A DNA stretch of 64,000 nucleotides from Candidatus Vallotiella sp. (ex Adelges kitamiensis) (GTDB taxonomy: Bacteria; Pseudomonadota; Gammaproteobacteria; Burkholderiales; Burkholderiaceae): the NCBI RefSeq assembly GCF_020342435.1, contig NZ_CP080504.1, forward strand, positions 87,698 through 151,697. Direction: 5' to 3'. The notes under the pieces were generated by a model. It saw only the letters and a program-made list of their open reading frames with translations, was not told the origin of the DNA and searched no databases. Below, piece by piece: positions 20,008-30,900 of the stretch; the first letter of the stretch is position 1; each line of letters begins with the position of its first letter. Made by a program: the position numbers and the translations under genes.

Positions 20008-22848
20008 ATGACCACCGGTTTTCTGCAAAAAATTTTTGGTAGTCGCAACCAGCGGCTAATCAAACAGTATCAAAAGACCGTCGCAACAATCAATGCGCTA
20101 GAGATGCAGATTGAAAAAATGACGGACGAGCAATTACGAGCGAAAACTCAGGAATTTAGGCAACGTGCAGCAGCTGGAGAGTTGCTTGATAGACTGCTTC
20201 CAGAGGCATTCGCAGTATGTCGAGAAGCAAGCCGGCGTGTACTGAAGATGAGACACTTTGATGTACAGCTCATTGGAGGTATGGCGTTGCACTATGGTAA
20301 AATTGCTGAAATGCGAACAGGTGAAGGCAAAACGCTAGTAGCTACGCTAGCAGCGTATTTGAACGCACTATCAGGGTGTGGTGTGCATATAGTGACGGTC
20401 AATGACTATCTTGCAAAACGCGATGCAGAGTGGATGAGCCGGCTCTATAATTTCCTGGATCTATCTGTTGGCATTAATCTTTTACAAATGGGACACAGAG
20501 AGAAGCAGGAAGCCTACGCGTCAGATATCACATATGGCACAAACAACGAATTCGGATTCGACTACCTACGCGATAATATGGTCTACGAGATCCATGAGCG
20601 TGTACAGCGTGTATTGAATTTTGCAATTGTCGATGAGGTTGATTCGATCTTAATCGACGAGGCGCGTACGCCACTGATTATATCAGGGCAGGCTGAGGAT
20701 CACACTGAGTTATATGTCCGGATGAATTCCTTGCCACCTCTGTTAGAGCGCCAAATCGGTGAAGAAAAGACTGACGGTAGTGGAGTCGAGAGACCAGGTG
20801 ACTATACGCTAGATGAAAAAACACGCTCAGTATTCCTAACTGAATCGGGTCACGAAAAAGCGGAGCAGCTGCTAGCTGAATGGAATCTCATTAGTAATGA
20901 TGAGAGTTTATATGCACCACAGAACATCACGCTGATGCATCATGTGTATGCAGCTCTACGCGCTCATATTCTATTTTTCCGTAATCAGCACTATGTTATA
21001 CAAAACGATGAAGTAATCATCGTTGATGAGTTTACCGGACGCTTGATGCCAGGTCGGCGCTGGTCAGACGGTCTCCACCAGGCTCTAGAAGCAAAAGAGC
21101 ATGTGAAAATCCAGGCAGAGAACCAGACGTTAGCATCGATCACTTTCCAGAATTACTTCCGGATGTACGGAAAGCTATCGGGCATGACTGGCACAGCTGA
21201 TACCGAGGCATACGAGTTCAATGAGATCTATGGACTTGAGACTATTATTGTTCCAACAAACCAGCCGCCCAAGCGTACAGATTATCAGGACCAAATATAT
21301 AAGATATCAAAAGAACGATATGATGCAGTAATCCGCGATATCCAAGACTGTTATGAGCGCGGGCAGCCAGTGCTGGTCGGCACCACATCCATCGAAAATT
21401 CTGAGCTACTATCATGCCTACTCAATAAAATTAGACTACCACACGAGGTGCTAAATGCAAAACAGCATACACGTGAGGCAGCAATTGTTGCTGAGGCTGG
21501 CCGCCCGAGGCGCATTACAATTGCGACTAATATGGCTGGCCGTGGTACTGATATCGTGCTTGGAGGAAATCCAGATAAGCAGGCCTCATTGATTGAAGCT
21601 AATGTGTCAATTAATGACGACGAGAAGCGACGTCGGATCAAGAAAATCTACGCTGAATGGCGGATGCTACATGAACAAGTTAAGGAAGTCGGTGGCCTGC
21701 ATATCATCGGCACAGAACGACACGAATCGCGTCGGATCGACAACCAGTTACGGGGGCGTGCTGGCCGTCAGAGCGATCCGGGCTCATCTCGCTTCTACTT
21801 ATCGCTCGAGGATCCTTTGCTGCGCATTTTTTCTGGCGACCGCGTTCGCGCGATTATGAATAGACTGAGGATGCCGGAAGGTGAGGCAATCGAGGCTGGA
21901 ATTGTGACTCGCGCAATCGAATCAGCGCAACGTAAGGTTGAGGCTCGTAATTTCAATATCCGAAAGCAATTGCTCGAGTATGATGACGTTTCTAACGACC
22001 AACGTAAAGTGATTTATCAGCAGCGTAACGAATTGTTGGAGGCGCAGGAAGTCCATGAGACAATCAGTGCAATGCGGCATAGTGTGCTCACTGAGCTGGT
22101 ACGTACCTATGTGCCGTCTGGTAGCATCGAAGAACAGTGGGATATTCGGGCGTTGGAGGAAGTATTGCGAAACGACTGGGTACCCGATCTTATATTACAA
22201 GAAATACTAAATAAGACGGATGCGATTGAGGCCGACGAGGTGCTTGATTCAGTGCTCTCGGCAAGTGATAAGACGTATGAAACTAAAGTTGCACAAGTCG
22301 GGCGTAAAGCGTTTAGCAGTTTCGAGCGTTCAGTGATCCTGCATACGCTGGACACGCATTGGCGTGAGCATCTAGCTGCGCTCGAGCATCTACGTCAGGG
22401 CATCCACTTACGTGGATACGCGCAGAAAAATCCAAAACAAGAGTATAAGCTTGAGGCATTTAAGCTCTTTGAGGCAATGCTAAATGAAGTTAAGCTTGAT
22501 ATCACACGTACCGTGATAAATATAAAAATTCAAGCAGCGGATCGGTTTGGAGAGACAGTTAAACTATTATATAGAGAGCCACAGATAGACTTTTTAGAGA
22601 AAATTGTATTCAAACAGGAAAATCTTACGCAGATCTCCGGTACAAAATCTACATTCTCTAACATAGAATCCAGTATATCCCCGATAGGACACGTGACTCA
22701 TGTGAGCTCTGAGCTATCACCTAACTTCGCTACTGATGAACCATCAGTATCCAAACGCGATAACTCATACCCGAAGGTCGGCCGTAATGATCAATGCTTG
22801 TGTGGAAGCGGTAAGAAATACAAACAGTGCCATGGTCGGCTTGTGTGA
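20008..22848 (+). CDS. secA: Preprotein translocase ATPase SecA
   Basis: Motor that drives secretory proteins through SecYEG. 946 residues. Walker A M102-RTGEGKT109, DEVD box at 209-212, preprotein cross-linking domain after it, RGTDIVLGG and [14 protein letters not shown] helicase motifs, and a C-terminal SEC-C zinc motif [13 protein letters not shown] near residues 932-944. The linker before the zinc motif is Ser/Thr-rich and shorter than in Burkholderia. ATG start [16 protein letters not shown] agrees with the family. The 297-nt upstream spacer held an M23 peptidase gene in relatives, but nothing is readable. Confidence 0.98.
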   Translation: MTTGFLQKIFGSRNQRLIKQYQKTVATINALEMQIEKMTDEQLRAKTQEFRQRAAAGELLDRLLPEAFAVCREASRRVLKMRHFDVQLIGGMALHYGKIAEMRTGEGKTLVATLAAYLNALSGCGVHIVTVNDYLAKRDAEWMSRLYNFLDLSVGINLLQMGHREKQEAYASDITYGTNNEFGFDYLRDNMVYEIHERVQRVLNFAIVDEVDSILIDEARTPLIISGQAEDHTELYVRMNSLPPLLERQIGEEKTDGSGVERPGDYTLDEKTRSVFLTESGHEKAEQLLAEWNLISNDESLYAPQNITLMHHVYAALRAHILFFRNQHYVIQNDEVIIVDEFTGRLMPGRRWSDGLHQALEAKEHVKIQAENQTLASITFQNYFRMYGKLSGMTGTADTEAYEFNEIYGLETIIVPTNQPPKRTDYQDQIYKISKERYDAVIRDIQDCYERGQPVLVGTTSIENSELLSCLLNKIRLPHEVLNAKQHTREAAIVAEAGRPRRITIATNMAGRGTDIVLGGNPDKQASLIEANVSINDDEKRRRIKKIYAEWRMLHEQVKEVGGLHIIGTERHESRRIDNQLRGRAGRQSDPGSSRFYLSLEDPLLRIFSGDRVRAIMNRLRMPEGEAIEAGIVTRAIESAQRKVEARNFNIRKQLLEYDDVSNDQRKVIYQQRNELLEAQEVHETISAMRHSVLTELVRTYVPSGSIEEQWDIRALEEVLRNDWVPDLILQEILNKTDAIEADEVLDSVLSASDKTYETKVAQVGRKAFSSFERSVILHTLDTHWREHLAALEHLRQGIHLRGYAQKNPKQEYKLEAFKLFEAMLNEVKLDITRTVINIKIQAADRFGETVKLLYREPQIDFLEKIVFKQENLTQISGTKSTFSNIESSISPIGHVTHVSSELSPNFATDEPSVSKRDNSYPKVGRNDQCLCGSGKKYKQCHGRLV

Positions 22849-22881
22849 GATATATCTTTCTCTATCTAGCTAGAACTGACA

Positions 22882-23641
22882 ATTCACCCTATACCTGGTA
22901 TGGAACTTGGCCGGGCTAAGGCTAATCTGTATAAGTCGAATCGCAAAGATGTATTAGTATGCGGTCACACATAGTCATTCTATGAAGATTCGAGCTCTAC
23001 TTGTCAAATCGGTAATACAAATTCTAGGGCGGGAGAAATGATCACACTTTCTTTATATCGACGTGCAACCAGTGCTGCCTTTCTCTACCGGTGTTATTCC
23101 TTGAGCCACTACTAATCGAACGTTTCAAGGCAAGATTGTATCAGGCTGTTGCGCGACTTGCACCAGTGCACCAGTCAGAAGCAATATAGTCAATTATTAC
23201 GACCGATACACAGCCCAAGACTGTCTTTCAGAAAATCACCATTAACGGGCATACATTTACAATAACTAGTATTAGCAAGGGTGCTGGGATGATCAAACCA
23301 AACATAGCTTCAATGCTAGGATTTGTCGCAATTGATGCAGAAATCACTTAGCCCGTGCTGGATATATTAGTCAAAGACGCAGCTAATTACTCATTTAATT
23401 GTATTACTATTGATGGCGATGCGTCGATAAATGACTCTTTATTATTACATCAACTACTTGCTCGACGTTATCGGTCATTATATCTACTCAGAATATCGCG
23501 CGTTACGCGATGCGTTTGCATTGACGCGGCTTGAATAGTGCCTTGCACAAACGCTGAGCGCGCGGTAATGTTCAGGCAACTATTTTGACCCGCGACTTAT
23601 CGCATAAATATGTTTCTATCAATACAGGGTACCGTTCTTGA
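22882..23641 (+). pseudogene. argJ: Decayed argJ (ornithine acetyltransferase)
   Basis: Fossil of the bifunctional glutamate N-acetyltransferase/ornithine acetyltransferase. Readable in order: HPIPGMELGRAKAN and SNRKDVLV (22885-22962), IRALLV then, after a frameshift, GNTNS (22988-23025), VLPFSTGVI then a +1 shift (about 23072-23100), [26 protein letters not shown] ending near 23326 with the nucleophile Thr replaced by Ser, TAG at about 23349, then [10 protein letters not shown] (23392-23421) and the terminal DLSHKYVSIN before TGA at 23639-23641. At least two frameshifts and several stops. It lies between secA and mutT as in Burkholderia. Confidence 0.93.
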
Positions 23642-24101
23642 CTTACGCTATGAGGTACTCCCATTCCTAGGAGGTCAATTCAACTTGATTTGTTTGACTT
23701 GACTTGTTTGAATAATTTTAGCAAAATAAAAGTGCTCTTAAACGCTTAGAAACGTATTTCTGCACTAGTACTTGTAAGCTCCTGATAGAAGTAAAAAGAG
23801 TAATCTACATATTCTTTAATAGCTCGTCTTTCAAGAAAAAAGAATACAGCCATAATTAATATAGGATTTAAAAATGAGATTTATTGAGGTAAAGTAATAT
23901 TCAAGAGAAAAATTGGCTACCCGATTTTTATCCGGCATGCTGAGATTAATGTCGTACTGAGCGCTGCGTTTTTTGGAGACCGTAGCCACATTCGAGTGGA
24001 GTTTACATAATCCTTATTCAAGACTAGATCCAGTCGACCGTTGAAATCTAAATGATTACGAAGACGACATACTATAATCCTGAATATAGTTTAAGTAATA
24101 T
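23642..24101 (+). other. Spacer, nothing recognised
   Basis: 460 bases where relatives carry an ATPase gene (DUF815). I could not read that gene here. A short imperfect direct repeat (ACTTGATTTGTTTG / ACTTGACTTGTTTG) lies near 23691-23712. Confidence 0.55.
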
Positions 24102-24527
24102 ATGTCGCAAGTGTATGCTGCTACCCATACTGTTGATAGGCGAAAAATTATCGAAGTAGCTGTCGGTATTATGCTTCATGAAGATAAGTATTTCTTGCTC
24201 ACACAACGCCCCACCGGAAAGCCCTTCGAAGGATACTGGGAATTTCCGGGTGGTAAGATAGATTCGGGTGAGAGTGTTGAAGACGCATTAGCGCGGGAAT
24301 TATATGAAGAACTAGGTGTCACAATTGTTGATAGCATACGATGGCAGATCATAGAGCATAACTATCCGCACGCTTATGTACGGTTGTTCTTCTATAAAGT
24401 GATCCAGTGGAGCGGTAATTTAAGAGCTCGAGAGGGACAATCATTTATCTGGCAGACGCTACCCGTTAAGGTGGCGCCACTACTGCCTGGGGCATTGACA
24501 ATGATTGATTGGCTCGCTACTCAATAG
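24102..24527 (+). CDS. mutT: Nudix hydrolase, MutT-like 8-oxo-dGTPase
   Basis: Removes oxidised dGTP from the nucleotide pool. 141 residues with a complete Nudix box: GGKIDSGESVEDALARELYE followed by ELGV, matching Gx5Ex7REUxEExGU. The N-terminus has the usual VAVGIMLHEDKYFLLTQRP strand pair. Its stop is only nine bases from the converging yacG stop. The Burkholderia neighbourhood (argJ, ATPase, mutT, yacG) supports MutT rather than another Nudix enzyme. Confidence 0.9.
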   Translation: MSQVYAATHTVDRRKIIEVAVGIMLHEDKYFLLTQRPTGKPFEGYWEFPGGKIDSGESVEDALARELYEELGVTIVDSIRWQIIEHNYPHAYVRLFFYKVIQWSGNLRAREGQSFIWQTLPVKVAPLLPGALTMIDWLATQ

Positions 24528-24536
24528 CGTTAAATT

Positions 24537-24725
24537 TTATTTCATATCGCCTAAATTTTGAGGATCGCTGTCTAATAGATCGTTATTGATAATCATATAT
24601 TTCCCGGTTGCCCACGCGCCGAGATCAATTTTCTTACAGCGTTCGGAACAAAAAGGACGAAACGTTTTTTCTGTTCTCCACTCCACGTTTACACCACAAG
24701 TTGGGCAGTTAACAATAGTTGTCAT
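24537..24725 (-). CDS. yacG: DNA gyrase inhibitor YacG
   Basis: 62-residue zinc-binding protein that inhibits gyrase in E. coli. The four zinc cysteines are present as CPTCG near the N-terminus and CSERCK mid-protein, followed by the signature [12 protein letters not shown]. It is first in the downstream part of a leftward run with zapD and coaE, the usual Burkholderia arrangement. Confidence 0.93.
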   Translation of the reverse strand: MTTIVNCPTCGVNVEWRTEKTFRPFCSERCKKIDLGAWATGKYMIINNDLLDSDPQNLGDMK

Positions 24726-24749
24726 ACCTAAAATGCTTGATTATTCAAG

Positions 24750-25505
24750 TTATAGGGTACATAGCGCTAGTTGGAATGGCACGTCGATGTCAATAGTCCG
24801 TGGACGTAAGTCTCCCTCCTGCTGAGTAAAGCGCATCCATAACATATACTTATTAGCGCTAGCCTCTGGAATAACGCTGAGATCTGCTGCTATAAGGACT
24901 CGTATCAATTGATAGATTCGTCCCGATAACATTTTCTGATAATTACCACGCAGTGCTATATCTTTTGTAGTTTGCCCTGATTCGCGCGCAATCCGTAATA
25001 CGATTATTATCGCCTCGTGTAGTGGCATTAATGGCATCGCCCATTTTATAATATCCGCTCGACGCGCTTCTGCAGTGCGGCGCTGCCATGCGTAATATGC
25101 CGGTAGATCGAAACGACAGGTTGCACCGGGAATAATAGCCCGGCTTCGGATGCTAGCGAGCCATTCATTATCAGCTAGATACTGCCCTGTTTTTCCTTGC
25201 ATGCGCGCAAGGCTGATCAAAGTTTGTCTAATTTGATTAAGGATTATTTCCAGCGCATCTTGTTTAATCCCGGGGCTGCCTCGAAAAGGTGTCAGAATTT
25301 GGCGTTGGCGCTCAAGCTCTTTTATTAGATCTGATTTCAAGTCGCTTCGGCCCGTCATTTCAGTAATCTCGAACAGAGTAGTTAGAGCGACGTGATGTTC
25401 TCTAGGGTCCTCTTGCGTCATGAAAAACGTAAAGCGATCAAATAGATCCTCAAGGCGTAGTAGCGTGCGGATGCGCTCGTTGAGCGGATACTCGTATAAA
25501 ATCAA
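24750..25505 (-). CDS. zapD: Z-ring-associated protein ZapD
   Basis: Binds the FtsZ C-terminus and bundles filaments. 251 residues starting at TTG, which fits the family start [22 protein letters not shown]. Conserved [29 protein letters not shown] and [12 protein letters not shown] are present, and the C-terminus ends in a beta-strand-rich [11 protein letters not shown]. The TTG start is preceded by AAAGGCG. Confidence 0.95.
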   Translation of the reverse strand: MILYEYPLNERIRTLLRLEDLFDRFTFFMTQEDPREHHVALTTLFEITEMTGRSDLKSDLIKELERQRQILTPFRGSPGIKQDALEIILNQIRQTLISLARMQGKTGQYLADNEWLASIRSRAIIPGATCRFDLPAYYAWQRRTAEARRADIIKWAMPLMPLHEAIIIVLRIARESGQTTKDIALRGNYQKMLSGRIYQLIRVLIAADLSVIPEASANKYMLWMRFTQQEGDLRPRTIDIDVPFQLALCTL

Positions 25506-25630
25506 ACGTAAGCGCCTTTCACTTTAGAATATAGAAGGGGCGACAATATGCACATTATTCTAATGTGCTCGAATATTTGTAGCAATCGTCCCCAAATTTA
25601 GATCGCATCGATACTACCTGGCATGCTAAT

Positions 25631-26245
25631 TTACGATGGAATCGTATAGCGCGCTAAGCATAAATAGCGCTGATGCAACAATTTTATTTTTAGAAGGAGC
25701 GGGTCAATAATATCGGTCTCATTAACGAGAATATCATCAGCGGCTGCAAGCCTTGTCTGACGCGTGGCTTGATGTGCAATAATGGCTTGTACTTGTTTGC
25801 GTGTGAAGCCATTACGCTGCATCACGTTCTTAATTTGTGTCTGCACAGAACAATCCACCACAAGAAAACGATCGACGCGTTCGCGCCAATTATCTACCTC
25901 AATGAGCAACGGTACCACACAGATCGCATATGGGCTACTCCCCGCCTGTATTGCACGGTCCGTTTCTATGCGGATTAATGGATGCATAATAGCTTCAAGC
26001 TGCCTCTTCGCTTCTGTATTCCTAAACACTAATTCTCGCATCCGTGCGCGATCTAGTGTACCTTCTGCTGTGATGAAGGTGCTACCAAATCGTCTTTGAA
26101 TTCTAGGTATTGCTGCGCCACCCGACGCAGTCATGCGATGCGCTATTAGATCGGTATCTACAATCGGCACGCCATAGGCGGCGAAAGCATTAGCGACTGT
26201 TGTTTTTCCACTGCCAATTCCGCCAGTAAGTCCCACTGTAAACAT
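25631..26245 (-). CDS. coaE: Dephospho-CoA kinase
   Basis: Last step of coenzyme A synthesis. 204 residues from the ATG whose first base is 26245 (MFTVGLTGGIGSGKTT), with GGAAG seven bases upstream; a TTG two codons earlier also exists. The P-loop GGIGSGKTT is at residues 8-16, followed by VDTDLIAH and HPLIR. The start lies two bases after the pilD stop. Confidence 0.95.
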   Translation of the reverse strand: MFTVGLTGGIGSGKTTVANAFAAYGVPIVDTDLIAHRMTASGGAAIPRIQRRFGSTFITAEGTLDRARMRELVFRNTEAKRQLEAIMHPLIRIETDRAIQAGSSPYAICVVPLLIEVDNWRERVDRFLVVDCSVQTQIKNVMQRNGFTRKQVQAIIAHQATRQTRLAAADDILVNETDIIDPLLLKIKLLHQRYLCLARYTIPS

Positions 26246-26247
26246 CG

Positions 26248-26946
26248 TCAACTTCCAATAAGCGGATAGAGAGACGCGACCCCGAAAAGCTTAAGTACTG
26301 CCGATCCCGATAGAAATGGACCAAATGGTAATGGATCTTCCAGGCGCATGCGCTTGGAAAGGATAGCTTCCAGACCAATAATCGAACTACAGAGCGTCGC
26401 GACCAGTATTACCTGAAACAGTGAGCTCCAACCAAACCATGCACCAATAGCAGAAAATAACTTCAAATCGCCGTAACCAATTCCTTCCACACCGCGCACC
26501 AGCTTAAACAGCTTCTGAACGATCCATAGCAATATATAGCCAGCTGCCGCTCCAATCACAGCTGCGTTCAATGGCGAGAATACTGCATGTAGATTAACCA
26601 GCAAACCGGCCCAGAGTAGCGGTAACGTCAGCATATCGGGTAGCAGCTTGCTTTTAAGATCAATAGCGCTTATCGCAAGTAGCGCAGTACAGAAAGCAAA
26701 TGCAGCAAGCGCTGCAGGCGTAGGGCCAAACGTTGCAAGAGAAAAAGCTGCGAGCAGCGTACATGCATATTCGATTAATAGATAGCGAAAACAGGGTAGT
26801 ATACTCCACGCTGAGTGCAGTATCCACGGGTAATAGCTTTGGAAAAAGACAGAGCTATGCTCAACCTCCAAATTTAATTTGGAATTTTTCTTATTACCTC
26901 TAGCGCTCAAGGTGTGTCCAATATTTTTCTGTGCATAATTGGTCAA
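26248..26946 (-). CDS. pilD: Degenerate type 4 prepilin peptidase PilD
   Basis: Membrane aspartyl protease normally cleaving and N-methylating prepilins. The peptidase part is intact: both catalytic Asp motifs are seen, AIDLKSKLLPD and GYGDLKLFSAIGAW, among about six membrane spans. The N-terminal part is damaged: the four-Cys cytoplasmic loop is missing, and the first membrane span (LLGLVIG then IFFVV, family GLVIGSFLNVV) lies upstream in the same open frame, to about 27140, with no ATG, GTG or TTG before a TTG at 26946. No pilin, pilB or pilC is visible beside it. Probably a decaying orphan; a non-canonical start is the alternative. Confidence 0.75.
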   Translation of the reverse strand: MTNYAQKNIGHTLSARGNKKNSKLNLEVEHSSVFFQSYYPWILHSAWSILPCFRYLLIEYACTLLAAFSLATFGPTPAALAAFAFCTALLAISAIDLKSKLLPDMLTLPLLWAGLLVNLHAVFSPLNAAVIGAAAGYILLWIVQKLFKLVRGVEGIGYGDLKLFSAIGAWFGWSSLFQVILVATLCSSIIGLEAILSKRMRLEDPLPFGPFLSGSAVLKLFGVASLYPLIGS

Positions 26947-27140
26947 TCTTTTCTGCCATGTAGGTCTAAGAAGTGGGAGTACACCGTATACTATAACAAC
27001 GAAGAAAATACCGATAACTAATCCAAGTAGGCGGGCGAAAGCGTACTGCCAAGCAACCGACAGCCTTAGCTTTGAGAAATCGCTAGTTAAACTAGCAATC
27101 CAGCAGATAAGATTATATAAAGCGATAATAAAAATGAATA

Positions 27141-27872
27141 CATGTCAATGGATACTAAAAATAGTCTGTTACGCTACCCAATCTCCATTGTATTAGGTTC
27201 TCTATTTAATATAGGCATCACAATGCTCCGATCTCCCCAATGTGGTTCTTACAGCCACCAAAGACCGTTACCACACTGGGTTGTACTCCAAGCACATATT
27301 AGAAGACAAGACATATACAGCCAGAAATACACCGGTAGAATCGGCGTTATAAACACGGTACTGCCCCGCCATATTTCTTAGAACGGGTATTTTAATCGGA
27401 AGGCATAAATGCTATATACTACTAACGCTAATTCGGTTTACAGAGCTGCTTAATATCGCAACAGCTTAGCGCAGTGTCGCGTTGCTTATGCATCAGGTGA
27501 ATATAACAATTCATAGACTTTATCGTGGCGTACCTAGATGATTTCAACCAACTAAACTAATTCTGTCACGTTAAGTATCTGATCTAGTGATAACGGTTAG
27601 CTCTTTTATTTTTACAGTGTGAGCTAATTATCGCGATTTGAATCTTTTTCGATTTACATAAAATCTTGTAGGAAGATATTTCTGTGCGATATGATTGTCA
27701 ACGCCGCGATGATGTGAACTGCTCTGTAAAACAGATTTTTGTAGGCGCATGAACTATGTTTCTACATTATAGAACAGTTGTAGTATACGGGATTATTTAG
27801 TCGAACAATGTAGCGCGTCGGCGTACAGTTTTGCACGCCAAGCTAGAAAGCGGATGGCTACGCTGCTGTCGC
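27141..27872 (-). other. Spacer where pilC and pilB stood in relatives
   Basis: About 730 AT-rich bases between the CorC-like gene and pilD. In Burkholderia pilB and pilC are here. I could not convincingly read either; their combined length has largely been deleted. Confidence 0.5.
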
Positions 27873-29189
27873 TCATACGGTGTCTAACTGAGTTGGTCGG
27901 AATAATTTTACTGTGCGAATAGCTTGGTTGTCAATCTGCATAACCTGGATACGTGTGCCGTTGATTACCATGCTTACATCGGCCTCCGGGATGGTTTCTA
28001 GTAGTTCTAGGATTAGTCCATTTAACGTTTTAGGGCCATCGAGCGGTAACCGTAAGCTAAGTCGACGATTAAGCTCTCGTAAGGAAATACCTCCCGTTAC
28101 TATACATTCCCCTTGTGCGTTCCAGCCGTCTACTGCACCACTCGCCATGCGAGGTAATGTTATTGTGAACTCACCGATTAACTCGTCAATTATGTCTTTC
28201 AGTGTCACAAGTCCTTGAACTTCGCCATATTCATTAACGACCAGCGCTATTCGATTCTGATTCTCTTGAAAGTACTGTAGCTGTTGGAAAACAGGCGTGC
28301 CGCTCGGAACGAAATAAGGTTCCACAAGTAATTCTCGTAATTTTTCGCGTCCGAATTTTTGGTTCTGTAGCGCAGCAAGGGTCTTGCGCACATGAAGCAT
28401 ACCAAGAACACGATCAATGTCGCCTTGATAGACAATTAACTGATTATGGTAGCAAGTTTCTAACTGCTTGACTAACTGATCGAATGGCACATCAAGGTCT
28501 AGTGACTCTATACGCTGACGAGGGGTCATAACATCATCGACCGAGATGCTCTCCAGATTAAACAGGTTTAGCAGAATACTACGGTGCTTACTGGGTATAA
28601 AGTTACTCGACTCTAATATAACACTACGCCATTCTTCGTTAGACATACGTAAATCCCGGCCCCTATTCATATTGATGTGCAAAATAAACAGGATGCTGTT
28701 AACTAGTATATTTATGAACCAGACTAAAGGTCGAGCTATCGTGATCAGGGGCTTGATAATAAGACTAGCCGGCAATGCTATTTTTTCAGGATAGGTTGCG
28801 CCGACAATCTTCGGTGTGATTTCGGCGAACACGATGATCAAGAAGGCGACGATCCCGGTGGTGATAGAGAGCACTGCACTATGATTATGGAACGCGCGCA
28901 GTGCGATTGATGTCGTAAGAACCGGGATGATAACGTTCATTAGATTGTTACCAATTAAAATCACACATAGTAACTGGTTGGTATGTGCAAGCAAATATTG
29001 TGTTGTTTTCGCACCTATCACCCCCTTAATTACTAGGTCCTTGAGCCGATGACGATTCAGCGCCATCATTGCGGTTTCTGAGATTGAAAAAAAGCCTGAT
29101 ATGAGTAACAACACAACTACAGCGCCAATTTGCGCCCAAAGAGAGAGAATTTCCACACAGAAAAGCCAAATACCGGCTAAAAAATGCAT
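27873..29189 (-). CDS. CorC/HlyC-type membrane protein (DUF21 and CBS domains)
   Basis: 438 residues. N-terminal DUF21/CNNM domain with four membrane spans and the signature GFFSISETAMMALNRHRL, then a CBS pair (VDDVMTPRQRIESLD and LLVEPYFVPSG...IALVVNEYGEVQGLVTLKDIIDELIGEF), then a C-terminal CorC/HlyC domain. Such proteins are linked to magnesium or cobalt efflux and resistance; the substrate here is not shown by sequence. Family order CorC-pilB-pilC-pilD is that of Burkholderia. Confidence 0.9.
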   Translation of the reverse strand: MHFLAGIWLFCVEILSLWAQIGAVVVLLLISGFFSISETAMMALNRHRLKDLVIKGVIGAKTTQYLLAHTNQLLCVILIGNNLMNVIIPVLTTSIALRAFHNHSAVLSITTGIVAFLIIVFAEITPKIVGATYPEKIALPASLIIKPLITIARPLVWFINILVNSILFILHINMNRGRDLRMSNEEWRSVILESSNFIPSKHRSILLNLFNLESISVDDVMTPRQRIESLDLDVPFDQLVKQLETCYHNQLIVYQGDIDRVLGMLHVRKTLAALQNQKFGREKLRELLVEPYFVPSGTPVFQQLQYFQENQNRIALVVNEYGEVQGLVTLKDIIDELIGEFTITLPRMASGAVDGWNAQGECIVTGGISLRELNRRLSLRLPLDGPKTLNGLILELLETIPEADVSMVINGTRIQVMQIDNQAIRTVKLFRPTQLDTV

Positions 29190-29882
29190 TCAAACTATAT
29201 TAGAATACCGTCAGCAGGTCAGTACGCTGGCCTAACGGCGACTATTGCTGCGAGCATTCTGTCGTTTTTCCTCTAATATATTAAAGCTTAGTACGTGCCC
29301 GCCCCAAGCTTTCTTTTGAGAAAGAAGGTACTTATAAGGATAGTGAAGTATTAATCAGTGTCATGCATAACCTAATGTACAGCGCGTATACGCTAATGCT
29401 ATACACCAAAATTTTATTTGTACGCAGATTATCATTATCTATCTTTCGAGCACATAAACAGCGATGGATTTTGTAGTTTCCAAACGCTAATTATTTGTTT
29501 TTGAAGATGCTTAAGCAAGCGCCAAGCAGCTAGGAAAGAAGGTTCTGAACCGCTATATCTCGCATTAATCTAGGCGAAAACCGCCTCATCGTTACCACGT
29601 ACAGCGCTGTCTATCAGTTATATAAAGTATTGGTTAAGGATTTTATATCTGTCGTGCAAATCATGTTTAATCTCTCAATGTTTCAGCCTGATAGAAAAGA
29701 GTCTACAGTGAATTCTAAGTTCTTGGTCATAACATTATCAGATATAGGTACTACCGAAATTCAAGATAGTCAAAAAAGCAAAAAGCATCCAGCTAGATTG
29801 GGGAGTTTTTTATAAAAAACTGAGAAAAATTTATCTTATATCAGCATACGACATATGCGATAAACTAATAATATCTGAATTA
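29190..29882 (-). other. Spacer with an 18-bp palindrome
   Basis: No gene recognised on either strand. A perfect 18-bp palindrome, AGTTTTTTATAAAAAACT, is at 29804-29821, about 60 bases downstream of the tRNA-Pro 3' end; on the minus strand it could act as a weak terminator for the tRNA. Confidence 0.5.
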
Positions 29883-29959
29883 TGGTCGGGATGAGAGGAT
29901 TTGAACCTCTGGCTTCTACGTCCCGAACGTAGCGCTCTACCAGGCTGAGCTACATCCCG
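29883..29959 (-). tRNA. tRNA-Pro (anticodon CGG)
   Basis: Reverse strand folds into a full cloverleaf: acceptor stem CGGGATG/CATCCCG, D-arm with AGCTCAGCCTGGTAGAGC, anticodon stem CTACG/CGTAG around loop TTCGGGA (anticodon CGG), T-arm AGAGG-TTCAAAT-CCTCT, discriminator A and encoded CCA at 29883-29885. Length 77 including CCA. It decodes CCG; a UGG-anticodon tRNA must exist elsewhere. Confidence 0.97.
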
Positions 29960-30079
29960 AGTTAAATTAATTTAATATTTTTAGAACTGGTGCGACGCTG
30001 AATAAACCGCATAATCTTAGCAGCGATTCTTTAAATTTAGAATCTAGAAACAAAAAATAGTGACCACTGCAGTCTGTTC

Positions 30080-30900
30080 GAACCCTGCCTGACTAAGTGA
30101 TAGCGGCAAACGGGTCGAACCGGTCTGTTCAGCTGTGTTTAATAGTCTCTTAAGCTATCCGGGCTTGCTTAGCTGGTTCGCTCCGTACTTAATCAAATAG
30201 ATCGGAGGTAGTATCCGCTTACCTTTGCGTAAGTCATCACTAGCATTTCCTCTATTGACTCTGGCGTATCAACATAGTCGAGCCAGTCGTCCATGCTTTA
30301 GAAAGCAGTGCCAATCGTGAAGCCAAATTCAGACGCGTCGGACTCCATAGCTAACTAAGCTGCCGTATTAAACACTTAGTGTTTAATAGCGTATTACCTG
30401 CATGTATTATGCTTGATTTATATTCAGGGCATATATGTTTAATAGTTGTAACACTTCACTCTCTTCTATTACATTAGTAGCATCAAAAAAAATCTACATC
30501 ATGTGTAAGTGATTGCATGCGACTATCATCTAGATCTGAATCTGAAACGATTAAAAATATAGAAGATCTCCGGCGAGTGCATCGGCAGTTTGCTTACCAC
30601 ACCTTAATTTTAATTCGCACTACATTGTCATAGAACGGCGTCACTGTATCGATAAATCTATGCACGCGGCTAACTCATACTGATGACCTTTAGTCTCTTA
30701 GCATTTATGGTAAGCAATAGTAGAGCAGGTCGTATGCGTTTTCCGCCTGCGTTAATAATGTATTTAGTAATCTGATTGATAAGAACAAGATAAGACGTGA
30801 GCTACGTGGGGATCATGTGATTAACTTGTTGCATATCGTCTTCGATTAGCTCTAGTATAGCGCTCGTAAACGGGAGGTAGCTGTCAACAATGTAATCTCA
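30080..30900 (-). pseudogene. ispB: Decayed ispB (octaprenyl diphosphate synthase)
   Basis: Fossil of the trans-prenyltransferase that makes the ubiquinone side chain. Reading the minus strand: LELIEDDMQQVNHMI (30812-30856), AGGKRIRPAL about 30721-30750, FYDNVV where the first Asp-rich motif HDDVVD should be, KQTADAL, GDLLYF, DATNVIEESEVLQLLN (30437-30484), IGTAF-stop-SMDDWLDY near 30275-30312 (second Asp motif), and after a frameshift GDDLRKGKRILPPIYLI at about 30190-30240. Several stops and at least three frameshifts. Divergent from rplU, as in Burkholderia. Ends are approximate. Confidence 0.92.

Noticed and set aside
26939-27196. Plus-strand 85-codon frame opposite the pilD 5' region
   Set aside because: The minus strand there reads as the PilD first membrane span, so the plus frame is a shadow.
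29630-29815. 61-codon plus-strand frame before tRNA-Pro
   Set aside because: Low-complexity AT-driven composition, no Shine-Dalgarno and no family resemblance.
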